From contig NZ_CP053441.1 of the NCBI RefSeq assembly GCF_000769405.2, positions 124,001 through 188,000 on the forward strand: a DNA stretch of 64,000 bases, read 5' to 3'. This stretch comes from Rhizobium brockwellii (GTDB lineage Bacteria > Pseudomonadota > Alphaproteobacteria > Rhizobiales > Rhizobiaceae). The notes under the pieces were generated by a model. That model saw only the letters and a list, made by a program, of their open reading frames with translations, had not been told where the DNA came from and did not search any database. Position numbers and translations under genes: made by a program. Shown here piece by piece: positions 29,135 through 38,409 of the stretch (positions are counted from its first letter, which is position 1; every line of letters begins with the position of its first letter).

Positions 29135-29613
29135 TACGTGACGGAGTCAGTTACCGACGACAATGGCGGACTGCCCTCTGTGGTTGCGATCAGTCGGTAA
29201 TATCCTATCTGCCTATCCATCGCGATGGACTTTCGCGTTGAGGCCAGAACGGGCGTGAGCGAGACGCGGCATAGGAGATTGGAAAGGTTGTAGAACTTGC
29301 TTTCCCAAGCCAAGAACTTCTCCCGATCGAGAAAGCATTTTCTTCGACCAACTATTTTGTCTTCATTCCCGATCAATATGATTTTTTCAGGAAAAGGGGA
29401 CAGTTCGTGGCTTGTAATCAAGTATTCGTCGCCATCGAGGAATTCCTTCCACTCCATCCGGAAAAGGATATTCTCCAAGTAGTCAAACGCTCTGAGCTGC
29501 TCCGGCAAATCCTGAATGTCGACCTCGTAGGCAAGGTCAACGAAACTTCCCTTCTTGTTATTCCATTCTTGCTCGGCTGAAACATTGAAATATGTAATAT
29601 GAACCGGGAGCAT
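29131..29613 (-). CDS. Hypothetical protein, middle gene of the transpeptidase operon
   Basis: 160 aa, no signal peptide, no transmembrane helix, starts MLPVHITYFNVSAEQEWNNK. No family recognised. The start is ATG 29613, six bases after the previous stop, with GGTAGG upstream; its stop overlaps the transpeptidase-like gene start. Position suggests partner, adaptor or immunity protein, but the sequence does not decide between them. Confidence 0.55.
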   Translation of the reverse strand: MLPVHITYFNVSAEQEWNNKKGSFVDLAYEVDIQDLPEQLRAFDYLENILFRMEWKEFLDGDEYLITSHELSPFPEKIILIGNEDKIVGRRKCFLDREKFLAWESKFYNLSNLLCRVSLTPVLASTRKSIAMDRQIGYYRLIATTEGSPPLSSVTDSVTY

Positions 29614-29619
29614 CGGTGC

Positions 29620-30138
29620 CTACCTTATACGAGCGAGAAAAAGCATCAATCCATCCTGAACCGAAAGGCGAACCTTTCTGATCGCAGGGGGATTGACCGG
29701 AACGACGAATGTGACGGGTTCGTCCGAATATGTCACAGAGCCGTTGTCGTCGACATTGCTCTCTTGACCGGTGATCGTGACGACGGGTTCGTCGAGTTCA
29801 ACCCAATAACTATTGTAAATTGCTCCGCTCGGAACGCCACTTGCAGCTTGGTCAAGAGGGAAACCAACGTCTGGCTGAAACCTGAGATATACGGGCAGAA
29901 CGCCATCTGAGTAAGCCCATTCTTCCCGATTTGCTGTTCGATTGATGTAATCGTATAGCAATTTGTCAGCGGTTGGCTTTGTTGTAGCCGCCATGCTGTA
30001 GACATCGAAGTGTTGTACGCCGCCAGAGACGAATGGAATCGGATATTCGATCCCAAGAACACCGAGAAAAAGCTTAGAAAGTCCGGCAGAACCATTAATT
30101 CGGCAATCGAAAGAAAGACCCCTAATTCTATTTGGCAT
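29620..30138 (-). CDS. Hypothetical protein, first gene of the transpeptidase operon
   Basis: 172 aa, beta-rich and soluble, starts MPNRIRGLSFDCRINGSAGL; includes VVTITGQESNVDDNG and ends LSVQDGLMLFLARIR. No family recognised. The start is strongly supported by GGGAGGTATAT before ATG 30138. It is codirectional and tightly spaced with the next two genes, so the three products probably work together. Confidence 0.6.
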   Translation of the reverse strand: MPNRIRGLSFDCRINGSAGLSKLFLGVLGIEYPIPFVSGGVQHFDVYSMAATTKPTADKLLYDYINRTANREEWAYSDGVLPVYLRFQPDVGFPLDQAASGVPSGAIYNSYWVELDEPVVTITGQESNVDDNGSVTYSDEPVTFVVPVNPPAIRKVRLSVQDGLMLFLARIR

Positions 30139-30331
30139 ATATACCTCCCATCACGCACTCTACCAATAAGGGAAACACATCGAATAATTTCTGTCAATCA
30201 ATTTGGTGCAGGCATGCCTGATGGCTTCCATAAATATTTATCTGTTGTTGGGATGCAGAAGTTTATACGTAATTCAGCGTATGTCTTGCTTGCGACATTG
30301 GGACCTGTGACTCCCGTTGATGTGAGAGGCA

Positions 30332-30735
30332 CTAAGATAGTTCGGCCAGTCTGATCGGCAGCTTTTCCTGCAAAAAGAGGAGTTGCTCGTCGATCTGGCC
30401 AGCTTCGATAAGTGCCGGTATCGGAGAGTGATTGAGGCTGACATGCTGGCAGATGATATTGATATTGCGCGTTTTATATCGAGGTCTTTGACCATCCTGG
30501 CGGCAATCGATTTCACGGCCATCTCTTCGAATTCCGCTGCCGCATCGCCCGTCGGCACCAATTCAGTTCCGGCGTTCCCGGGCTGGATAATTGGCTGCGT
30601 CGCCGCGCCCGCGCCAATCAGGCAGCCGGCGCATCGCGCACCCTCGTCGTTTGCTGAGCGAGTTCCTGCGCTACCCGAGATATCAGCGAAACGCTTTTGG
30701 ACGGCGGTTTTATCCTCGTTTTCTGACCCATCCAA
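30332..30735 (-). pseudogene. Frameshifted gene fragment
   Basis: The minus-strand frame opening near a TTG at 30735 reads protein-like (KTAVQKRFADISGS, IIQPGNAGTELVPTGDAAAE) to about 30470. From there the neighbouring frame reads better (HSPIPALIEAGQIDEQLLFL) to a TAG at 30332. The open frame continues upstream of 30735 to about 30780 without an ATG. This fits a frameshifted remnant; parent gene not recognised. Confidence 0.35.
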
Positions 30736-30849
30736 TGCACCGTCATCCCCTAAGTTGCGCCCAATTAGACGAGAGCTCGTGGTTCAGCTCCGTTCAGCGA
30801 GGGTCGAATGTCTACCGTTGGCTCCAACAGGATTCTTAGGTAAAGGGCC

Positions 30850-31710
30850 TCAGGTGCATGACAACGGCGAAATTGTAGCCAAAAGATCACGGAAAACCCG
30901 CAGGTGGCCAACATCGGAGTTGGTGTCTGGAAAGAGCCACTCTCGCCACTGCGGTTCGATCTGGATTGCGGAACAGAGGTTTTTAATCGCGGATTCTAAA
31001 TGTTTCCCTTTATCAGCTGCCACACCACTCGTCGATGAAAGCCCGAGCCGAGCGATTCCCTCAAAGACGCGCGACTGCCCAGAGCTGCCGCCATCATCAT
31101 TAGTCACGCCGCGAAGTATATCGAGTGCGTTTGAATAATCGCCGTCAAAGACCAAGGCACGCCCGTAGCCATAACGATAGCGGCTGTTCTCAGGATCGCC
31201 TTTATATAACGCTCCATATCTCTCCACAGCCGTCTTATAGTCGTCAATCCAGATTGAAGCATCTGCGATGTTAGCGCGCTTGGTCGCACCGTTATCTGGA
31301 TCGGCTTCTATTGCCTTATTCCATGCGTCTATTGCCCCCCGGTAGTCGCGCATCGCGTATTTGCTTTTGGCTTGGATGTCCCAGCCGATCGACTTGGCAC
31401 CGCAATCGCAAAGCATTTCGCCAGCTCGGCTTGCGGAAGTCCACTGCTTTTGCTCGAAATATCTCAATGCGTCGAGTTGAAGCGAATTCGCTTTGTACCA
31501 AGGACACGGGTAAAAAAAGAAGATATACACAGCCAAAACTGCAACTGTAAGAACACTGAAGATTGTAATGGTGCGCCCACGATATCGTGTGATCGGTTCA
31601 TAGATGTTTTTGGGAGCGCGCTGTAAGTACGGCTGTAAAGCCGGCACAGCTAAAACCGCTGCAACCGCAGAAATAACGCTCAGTATAAACGCGACGACGT
31701 CTAGGTTCAT
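30850..31710 (-). CDS. Membrane-anchored TPR protein
   Basis: 286 aa. Two N-terminal hydrophobic segments (about 5-25 and 48-68), then a soluble domain with TPR-like repeats (AMRDYRGAIDAWNKAIEADP; YKTAVERYGALYKGDPENS). It contains CDCG between helix two and the repeats. Probably an inner-membrane scaffold with the TPR part as protein-binding platform. The ATG at 31710 follows GGGGACTGCGCA and lies 13 bases after the stop of the tiny Cys-rich peptide gene. Confidence 0.65.
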   Translation of the reverse strand: MNLDVVAFILSVISAVAAVLAVPALQPYLQRAPKNIYEPITRYRGRTITIFSVLTVAVLAVYIFFFYPCPWYKANSLQLDALRYFEQKQWTSASRAGEMLCDCGAKSIGWDIQAKSKYAMRDYRGAIDAWNKAIEADPDNGATKRANIADASIWIDDYKTAVERYGALYKGDPENSRYRYGYGRALVFDGDYSNALDILRGVTNDDGGSSGQSRVFEGIARLGLSSTSGVAADKGKHLESAIKNLCSAIQIEPQWREWLFPDTNSDVGHLRVFRDLLATISPLSCT

Positions 31711-31723
31711 TGCGCAGTCCCCG

Positions 31724-31834
31724 TTAATTGCAATGATAGCAGCAACAGGGATCGCCCCCCGGACCTGCCATTAAATCAGGCGGAGACAAGAATGTAAGTA
31801 TTACTAGGAATATAATCTTGAGCATTCGGATCAT
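31724..31834 (-). CDS. 36-residue secreted cysteine-rich peptide
   Basis: Short ORF with start ATG 31834 preceded by AAGGGCAGTGTA, a basic N-terminus, the hydrophobic core LKIIFLVILTFLS and a possible cleavage site after DLMA. The predicted mature part is only about 13 residues, GPGGDPCCCYHCN, with four cysteines and one histidine. That would suit metal or disulfide chemistry, or a lipid anchor. It ends 13 bases before the TPR gene, so the two are probably cotranscribed. No family recognised. Confidence 0.5.
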   Translation of the reverse strand: MIRMLKIIFLVILTFLSPPDLMAGPGGDPCCCYHCN

Positions 31835-32001
31835 TACACTGCCCTTAGTATGACGATTACCGGATTAATAGCATTTTGTGCGTTGGACGTCGAGGTGGCA
31901 GATCACACGTGGAAGTGTTTTATTACTTTCCTCCAGCCGCCGGACCTGGTTCCAGTGTCGAGCTAACAGTCGCAGGCATTCGCCCTCTTCCCTCGCAGTA
32001 C

Positions 32002-32449
32002 TCACCCCGCCGCACTAAAATCTGCCGCAAGCACCGCATACTTCAGCGCCCGCGAATACTCATGCTGCGGATTATCCAACACGGTCCGCGCCTGTCCGCG
32101 CTCGACGATTTCGCCTTTGCGCATGATGATAATGTTGTCGCTGATGTAATAGGCGGTGGCGAGGTCGTGGGTGATGTAGACGATTGAGAGACCGAACTCG
32201 TTTTTCAGGCGGCCGAAGAGATTGACGATGGCCATGCGCAGCGATGCGTCGACCATGGAGACCGGTTCATCGGCCACCAGCAGGCGGGGTTGCGGGATCA
32301 GCGCGCGGGCAATGGCGACGCGCTGGAGCTGGCCGCCCGATAGTTCGTGGGGAAACCGGCCTTTCACTTCTTCCAGGGTCAGGCCGACATGGACGAGGGC
32401 TGCATCCGCCATCCGCTCCGCCTGCTGCCGGTCCGGCCGTTTTCCCGAG
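32002..32449 (-). pseudogene. Long partial copy of the 3' half of the ABC ATPase gene
   Basis: 448 bp nearly identical to 39634-40081, covering the last 149 or so codons: LSGGQLQR signature, Walker [11 protein letters not shown] and the C-terminus, with only a handful of amino-acid changes (for example NEF for NEL, final AAG for AAV). Walker A is absent, and homology ends abruptly after CCCGAG at 32449, replaced by unrelated sequence. It cannot form a working ATPase. It separates accessory segments A and B. Confidence 0.9.
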
Positions 32450-32591
32450 GTGGAGCTTGAATAGCAATAGGGGCCAATCGGAACTTACATACGGCTGTGC
32501 TGAGTTGAAATCCGCTCTATCGAAAAAGGCAGCCACAAAACAATCGGGAAACACGCACGGTAAATAGTCATACCCCGAATGCAGGGTTTGG

Positions 32592-34835
32592 CTACCGACC
32601 TGCCTCTGTCATTCCTTTGTCCTTCATACGGCAAAATTCAATCAACTGCTCCGAGGTCATTGGTCGTGCCAGAGCGTAACCTTGCAAGATATGGCAACCG
32701 AGATCTTTCAGGATCTTCGCATGCTCCATTGTCTCCACGCCCTCTGCAACGATGTCGATGTTCTGCGATCGGCCGATTTCGATGATGGAGGAGACCAGAC
32801 GGCGCTGAGATGGAGACGCGATAATCGGCTTGATAATTTCGCGGTCGATCTTCAGGCGTCGCGGCTCAAATCGCAGCAGACTGACGATACTGGCATGTTC
32901 GGTGCCGAAGTCGTCGATCTCGATTTCGATGCCAAGCTTTTTGACGGCTGGAATGATCTCCTTGAGAACAGGTTGAAGATCATTGAAGGAGATTGTCTCG
33001 AGCAGCTCGAAACATAGGCGACCCTTCGCGATGGGAAGCTCGGCCAGCTCGGCAAGTAGATTTGCCTGCGCTAGCCGACGCGCTGAAATGTTGACCGAGA
33101 CACGGGGAATTTGCATTCCCAGGCTGTCCCATCTTGTCAGCTCGAACAGGGCCTTGTGCAGGATCAGCCTATCCATGTCGCCGGTGCGCCCCAGCTTTTC
33201 CGCGGCCTCAAGAAATTTGTCCGGGGCGAGCAGACCTTTTTGCGGGTGATCCCAACGGGCAAGTGTCTCGACGCCGGCAATGTCCAATGTGATTGCATCG
33301 AACTGCGGTTGGAAGAATGCAACGAGTTCATCGCGATCGAGCGCATGCGTGAATTCGTCCGCCAATTCTTTCGAATGGATCGCGGCGCTACGAAGCTCTT
33401 CCGTGAAAACCGCCGCACGGCCGCGGCCCGCCTTCTTCGCCTCGTACAGAGCCAAATCGGCATTGAGAAGCAATTGGCCGAGGTCCCGCCCGAGAGCACC
33501 TTCAGTCTCCCAGGCGACGCCGACGCTTGCACCGACAACACAGGCCGCACCCTCGATGAAGAGGGGTTGATCGAGCGTATCGACAATTTTCCGGGCCAAT
33601 GCGTTTGCCTTCGGCTCGGGATCGGCACTCCAACTGGCGAAGATGAACTCATCTCCACCGATCCGAGCCGCTGCATCGTTTGGACCAGCCAAATCGGCAA
33701 GGCGCGAAGCCGTTGCCTGCAAGACCGCGTCACCGCCCGCATGCCCTTTGGTGTCGTTGATCTCTTTAAATCGATCCAGGTCGATATGAATGAGGATCAG
33801 GCAATCTTGTGGACGCGGTCTCGGCGGTTGCGAGATCATCCGGTCGACAAATCGTCGATTGGGAAGCCCCGTCAATGCGTCATGCAGTGACAGGTACTCC
33901 AGCCTCTGCCGTGCTCGAACAAGCTTCTTCTTGTGAAGGCGAAGCTTTTCGATCGTTCTTTGGCGTGATCTGGTCAGAAAACCGATCCAGACAATCGGCG
34001 CAACGACACATAAGGCCAACAGGCTCGCGTAGAACTCAAAAATGCCGATCCCGCTATTTTGGCCCCATCCCTGCTTTGGCAGTGCGGCGAGGGTCCATCG
34101 GCCATAAACCATGTCAACGGATGTCTGGACCGGCTTCCTGGAAAAGGTTGCCAGGCTGCCGAAAAAAACCTGTGTGGGCGAATTCGGCTCGGGGACGGTG
34201 CTGATGGCGATCTCAAGCTCGGCCGAACCAAGGCCACTTTCCTGATAAAGCTTTGGTATGTCGACTATTCCGGAAAGCAGGCCCCAAAAGACCTGGCTTG
34301 TTCCGTTGTTGATGTAGATCGGGCATCTGACCACAAAAGCGGTTCCACCTTGAACAAGCTCCACCGGGCCTGTCAGAACGATATTGTGCGTGTTGCGCGC
34401 CAGCATCGCGGCAGCCCGTTGCTTCTCATTGGTTCGGTAGTCGAGCCCGATGGCCTTTTCGTTTCCTTTCTCCGGATAAACCCACCTGACCACCATGTCG
34501 GGCGCAGCGGCGAAGCTTCGCAATTGTGAATCGGGCTGCAGGATCTGCGCGGCAAGTTTGGAAAATCCGTTTTGGCCCATTTCTGGATTGACTGCGATGC
34601 CGGCCGCCAGCCCCTGCAACAGCTTCACATTGCTGTTGAGGTTCGTCTGAAGCCGGGAGGATATGGTGGCAAGCTCGCCGGCAACGATCGAGCGTTCATC
34701 GGCCAGCGATCGCTCCAGCCGCCAGTTCGTTGCGACCCAGACGACGATTGCTGCAATAATTGCCGCAAATATTGCCGGAGCGAATGCGCTGGTATGGCTT
34801 ATTACAGAGCGAGCGAGATTGCTTCGAAACTTCAT
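32592..34835 (-). CDS. CHASE-like GGDEF-EAL cyclic-di-GMP protein
   Basis: 747 aa. N-terminal helix (about 18-36), periplasmic CHASE-like sensor (about 40-270), second helix (about 272-295), GGDEF domain with intact GGDEF at 393-397, and EAL domain with ETL at 523-525. The EAL metal and catalytic residues appear present (VSVNIS, LLETIS, IDDFG, LKIDR, VAEGVET, LQGY). It could therefore make and degrade cyclic di-GMP. The DDFGTG loop is altered to DDFGTEH, which may affect activity. Separated by 156 bp from the PRTase-like gene, so probably its own unit. Confidence 0.85.
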   Translation of the reverse strand: MKFRSNLARSVISHTSAFAPAIFAAIIAAIVVWVATNWRLERSLADERSIVAGELATISSRLQTNLNSNVKLLQGLAAGIAVNPEMGQNGFSKLAAQILQPDSQLRSFAAAPDMVVRWVYPEKGNEKAIGLDYRTNEKQRAAAMLARNTHNIVLTGPVELVQGGTAFVVRCPIYINNGTSQVFWGLLSGIVDIPKLYQESGLGSAELEIAISTVPEPNSPTQVFFGSLATFSRKPVQTSVDMVYGRWTLAALPKQGWGQNSGIGIFEFYASLLALCVVAPIVWIGFLTRSRQRTIEKLRLHKKKLVRARQRLEYLSLHDALTGLPNRRFVDRMISQPPRPRPQDCLILIHIDLDRFKEINDTKGHAGGDAVLQATASRLADLAGPNDAAARIGGDEFIFASWSADPEPKANALARKIVDTLDQPLFIEGAACVVGASVGVAWETEGALGRDLGQLLLNADLALYEAKKAGRGRAAVFTEELRSAAIHSKELADEFTHALDRDELVAFFQPQFDAITLDIAGVETLARWDHPQKGLLAPDKFLEAAEKLGRTGDMDRLILHKALFELTRWDSLGMQIPRVSVNISARRLAQANLLAELAELPIAKGRLCFELLETISFNDLQPVLKEIIPAVKKLGIEIEIDDFGTEHASIVSLLRFEPRRLKIDREIIKPIIASPSQRRLVSSIIEIGRSQNIDIVAEGVETMEHAKILKDLGCHILQGYALARPMTSEQLIEFCRMKDKGMTEAGR

Positions 34836-34991
34836 CAGGTTACCGGCGTGGGTGACAGGCCCTCATCCTTGCACGGTTTCTTTAAGGCAACGCTAAACCT
34901 GCGAGCGTTTCAAAACACGCAAAGTGCGGTGAAGCTTAAGGTGGTTCGTGTTTTGTACTGTAACGAGCTATTGCTCGCCTGGCCCGAATTA

Positions 34992-37226
34992 TCAGGCAGG
35001 CTTTGACGTTTCTAAACCGTCTATGATGGCTTTCGGATTTTCCTCAACGAGGTAGGGAAGAATGGCGGAGATCAGCGACGGCAACCTGTTCTTGGGAAAC
35101 GCAACAATCCGTTGCAGGTCAATATTGGCCAAGGTCATCTGGCGTGTCGCAAGCGCCACCAAAAATTCAAGTATTGCCTCGCCTTGGCTGTCCGCATGGT
35201 GCTCGAGCATTTTTAATATCAAATGGCTGATCTTAGCGCTGTGGTTCGCCGTGGCGGCGTGGGCATAGCTCAATTCGTGGGGGAAGGCCGCCCGAAGCAG
35301 GGACGCTTGGATTATGCCGTCATTGAAGCGCGTGAAGTTTTCGCTCGATAGCACGTTCATATGGAAAGGTGATTGCGCCAAAGGGGACGCTTGTCCAGTT
35401 TTCGATGGCTTTCGACGGCTCTCAAGGATGCTTGCGATTGTCGCAAACACATCTCCTTGCTTGATCTCAGACCCATAAGCGCCGTCCCAAAATGCAAAGC
35501 TTGGCCTCAACTCGAGAGGCTGAACGGAGGTATTGGGGAGAAAGAAGTCGTCTCCAACAATCGTGCGGGACAGAATGCGGATCCGCCGGTCGATAAAGCG
35601 GATCACCTTTTGCTTCGCAGTGCCCATCGACAGGTCGACTTTCACCTTCCTCCAGAAGGCCAGTTCTTTTGTCCAGGTCGAATACTGGTTCTCGTGGGGC
35701 AAGGTCATTGCATCCACGACGCAAAAGATATGCTTATGCTCCTTATTGTTGTGCTCAAGGTCTTTGAGCAACGTTCCTTGATATTCGGCAAGGCTGTGTT
35801 TGTTTACGCCGGCAAGGTAGGTTCGTGGCAAGTTTTCGAAAGGTTTGCGAAGATCTCGAGAGGCGTCCTGAAACGACTGGCCTGATCCTAAGGTAGCTGC
35901 GACAATCACCACACCTTTGCGGCTTCGCGTTGTATCATCAGGCTTTGAGTTCGACAGAATTTGCGGTCTAGGAAGACCGAGCTTGTGGACTTCATCCGCT
36001 ACAATTTCTGCCAGTATCTCGCTGTCCCTACCCATGGTCGGTAAAATGTGGGAAGTGGACGCCGGGACGTTTCGCTGAACGAGCTTGCTGATGATGGATC
36101 GATTGCCGGCATCAAGTAGTGTGTGTTCCAGGTCGACAAACAGACCGTGACCTGCCCGCTCTTTGTGCTGTCGCAGGCTGAATGCGTTGTGGCCACGATA
36201 CTTCTTCATCACCGCCATAAGCGCCGGCGTGGCAGCTGCCTCGACGAGCGTATACGCGGAGATTGTGGCGGCATCGGCGAGAAACTGGTCGCCGACAAAA
36301 GTGATCACACGGGATCCATCACGGCACCAAGGGCATTGGGTTTCCTCGAAAGTCTCAAGCATCAGCGGCTCAAGTTCCTTGATCGTTTCGCGAGCGTCGA
36401 AAACAATCGTCCCTGAAGGCTGCCTCGTGGTCGAGAACAGGGTAATGATGCGCTCCGGTGGCAGTTTCGTCTTTCCTGCCACAATTTCTGGAAGCGAACC
36501 GCTGGCGGTCGCGGAGATGAGCACCAATTCCTTCGATGGATCTTGGATCCAGAGCCGATCCAATCCCTCGTAAGAAAGAAAGCTCTGTATCTGGATACTC
36601 GAAGTCCGGTTGGTTAGCCGCCCCTTCAATGCGTAGGCGGCATACACCAAGGCGGCAATCGAGGACGAGTCGACCCAGACCTTTTCGTCGTGCTCGCCAA
36701 GATAGGGTAGCAGAGCTAGTGCGAGGAAACCGATCTCCTCGCCTTGGATCAGTGTATTCGCTGTTCTGAAGAAAGCGCGCGAATGGCGTCGGCGCGGATG
36801 GACGAAATGGTGCGCATGGGGCGCAACCAAAACGGCTTCGCGCGAGGAAACAAGATAGAGCGTGCCGGCCTGAATGATGCTGTGGAAGTCGGCGCTGCCA
36901 AGCTCTAAGCTGCCCTGTAAAACCGAGGATGTCGGCGCGGTCACTCGGCCGCAGGAATCAAATGACGCAAGGACGATCGCGGTGCCTTCCGGCAATCGGA
37001 TTAGGGTGTCCGTTTGAATCATATCTCTTAGAGCATCTCTCATCGCTGGCGCAGCATCAGCCGGCGCGATGATAATCAGGGCTTCAGGATATGGATTGCC
37101 GCTCAGAATGTCCTGATCGACGATTTCAACCAGATCCTGCTGCCGAAACTCTGCAAGCGTTGTGACGAGGACAAGGCAATCAGCGTGCTCCTTGCGTGCC
37201 CAATGAAAATGGTAGAAGGCGCTCAT
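34992..37226 (-). CDS. Tandem phosphoribosyltransferase-like protein
   Basis: 744 aa, soluble. Two regions have the strand-loop pattern of the PRPP-binding site of type I phosphoribosyltransferases: LVLISATASGSLPEI (235-248) and VVIVAATLGSGQSFQDA (439-455). In both the usual acidic pair is replaced by small residues. Each is preceded by a helix/strand pattern like the PRTase fold (KVWVDSSSIAALVYA; TSHILPTMGRDSEILAE). CPWC at 298-301 may bind metal. The start shares one base with the GHKL stop (TGATG). Together with ThyX upstream it suggests nucleotide chemistry or sensing; the PRTase assignment is inferred from pattern only. Confidence 0.55.
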   Translation of the reverse strand: MSAFYHFHWARKEHADCLVLVTTLAEFRQQDLVEIVDQDILSGNPYPEALIIIAPADAAPAMRDALRDMIQTDTLIRLPEGTAIVLASFDSCGRVTAPTSSVLQGSLELGSADFHSIIQAGTLYLVSSREAVLVAPHAHHFVHPRRRHSRAFFRTANTLIQGEEIGFLALALLPYLGEHDEKVWVDSSSIAALVYAAYALKGRLTNRTSSIQIQSFLSYEGLDRLWIQDPSKELVLISATASGSLPEIVAGKTKLPPERIITLFSTTRQPSGTIVFDARETIKELEPLMLETFEETQCPWCRDGSRVITFVGDQFLADAATISAYTLVEAAATPALMAVMKKYRGHNAFSLRQHKERAGHGLFVDLEHTLLDAGNRSIISKLVQRNVPASTSHILPTMGRDSEILAEIVADEVHKLGLPRPQILSNSKPDDTTRSRKGVVIVAATLGSGQSFQDASRDLRKPFENLPRTYLAGVNKHSLAEYQGTLLKDLEHNNKEHKHIFCVVDAMTLPHENQYSTWTKELAFWRKVKVDLSMGTAKQKVIRFIDRRIRILSRTIVGDDFFLPNTSVQPLELRPSFAFWDGAYGSEIKQGDVFATIASILESRRKPSKTGQASPLAQSPFHMNVLSSENFTRFNDGIIQASLLRAAFPHELSYAHAATANHSAKISHLILKMLEHHADSQGEAILEFLVALATRQMTLANIDLQRIVAFPKNRLPSLISAILPYLVEENPKAIIDGLETSKPA

Positions 37227-38398
37227 CAGTTGCCGAGCCCAATCGGAATGAGAATTGTGAAAACAGCGCCCTCAACTCGCGCATGTTGTTCAGGCGATCC
37301 GCCGTCGATGTCGAGAAACCGAAGATCATCGTCAGTAACCCGCGGTTCTGTCATTCCAGGTGGAAACCATTTGCATAGCGATAGTCGGCCGGTTCTCAGC
37401 CGCATAAAACCTCCGGCGGATTTCAAGGCGTGCATCACTCGAGGAAGGCCCCATCCGTGCGATGGATTGGGAACCGTAGTAATGCTCTTCAGAAAGCACT
37501 TGTGAACCAGTTCGTACTCCCCTCCAATCGGCATCTCATCGGGAATTGGCGCACCGAAGGCCCGCGCGGCGAGCCCCGGACCGCTGTCAAAAACCGAGAC
37601 TTCGAGAAACTCGACGCGAGGCCGAGCTGCAAGACGTTCCATGCTTTCGATATATTCGCGGAGCGCGGAGAGGCCCGCAGAAAACGCCTCATGGGGGATG
37701 TCGACCGGCCGGAGAGCGAACACAATACCGCGAGCTGAACGCCGGTAGAGTGCGCCTTCGAGGTCTGTCCGAGCGTGGAGATGTGTGTTCGAAAAGAGTT
37801 CTCGAAACAGACTCGCAAGCAACTCGGCATCTACATCTTCCATGCGAAGCCTATTTCGCTTGATAAGCCTGACCAAAGCTTGTCGGACAAGTCCGGTGAA
37901 ATCACCCAATACCTCACCGGTTCGGGGATGATAGAGAAACGGGTTGGGGCCATCACGCTCTAGGTGATCGATTGAGACCAACGGAAGCGACTGGCCGTGG
38001 ATTATTTGGTCAAATGTCCCAGTATAGAGCTTGTTTAGACGTTTGCTCACCAAACGCAGCATGCCGGCCGTAACGTCACGCTTGCCGTCGCGGCCAATAA
38101 TGCGATCGGCGAAGGATGCAGCGATTAATCCATAAGTTCGGTCGAGTAACGTCTCGGCAGCGTGTTCTGGATCGACATCGCCATTGAGATGCAGTGTTGC
38201 TGAAGGTTCATTGCGGCGCGACCAGGTTATTGCCAGTTGTGCACCGCTAACCGAGCCGCCGGCTCTGGCCTCGAAAGGCCACTTGTTTGGGACGGTCAGG
38301 CTGCTTGAGCGCTCATTGACAAGACCGAGGACTGACTCGAGTCTATCATACACGGCGCTTTGGGCGAGGCGATCACGAATTTCTGCGCCAGGTGTCAT
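37226..38398 (-). CDS. GHKL (histidine-kinase-type) ATPase protein
   Basis: 390 aa. The C-terminal half is a GHKL ATPase: N-box E200-L-F-S-N204-T-H206, G1 box D271-S-G273-P-G275, and G2 box HGWG at 314-317, ending GAVFTILIPI. No phospho-acceptor (HisKA) helix or membrane segment is evident; the first 190 residues match nothing I recognise. It may act as an ATP-driven switch rather than a true kinase. ATG 38398 lies 11 bases after the thyX stop; a longer in-frame ORF to 38587 would overlap thyX and is rejected. Middle gene of the thyX operon. Confidence 0.75.
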   Translation of the reverse strand: MTPGAEIRDRLAQSAVYDRLESVLGLVNERSSSLTVPNKWPFEARAGGSVSGAQLAITWSRRNEPSATLHLNGDVDPEHAAETLLDRTYGLIAASFADRIIGRDGKRDVTAGMLRLVSKRLNKLYTGTFDQIIHGQSLPLVSIDHLERDGPNPFLYHPRTGEVLGDFTGLVRQALVRLIKRNRLRMEDVDAELLASLFRELFSNTHLHARTDLEGALYRRSARGIVFALRPVDIPHEAFSAGLSALREYIESMERLAARPRVEFLEVSVFDSGPGLAARAFGAPIPDEMPIGGEYELVHKCFLKSITTVPNPSHGWGLPRVMHALKSAGGFMRLRTGRLSLCKWFPPGMTEPRVTDDDLRFLDIDGGSPEQHARVEGAVFTILIPIGLGN

Positions 38399-38409
38399 AG
38401 TTGAAAGAC

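Larger units (their letters stand above)
28381..32001. mobile_element. Accessory segment A, between two partial ABC-gene copies
   Basis: 3.6 kb, visibly richer in A+T than its surroundings, bounded on both sides by partial 3' copies of the ATPase gene. It carries an L,D-transpeptidase-like operon, gene debris, a TPR membrane protein and a tiny Cys-rich peptide. No integrase or transposase is visible. The claim of insertion rests on the flanking copies and the composition. Confidence 0.5.

Noticed and set aside
30383..31138. 251-codon plus-strand frame
   Set aside because: Runs antisense through the TPR gene and the frameshifted fragment; composition is not protein-like.
32002..32412. Apparent second ABC ATPase gene starting at an internal ATG
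   Set aside because: Lacks Walker A and its homology to the intact gene breaks off abruptly; treated as a partial copy.
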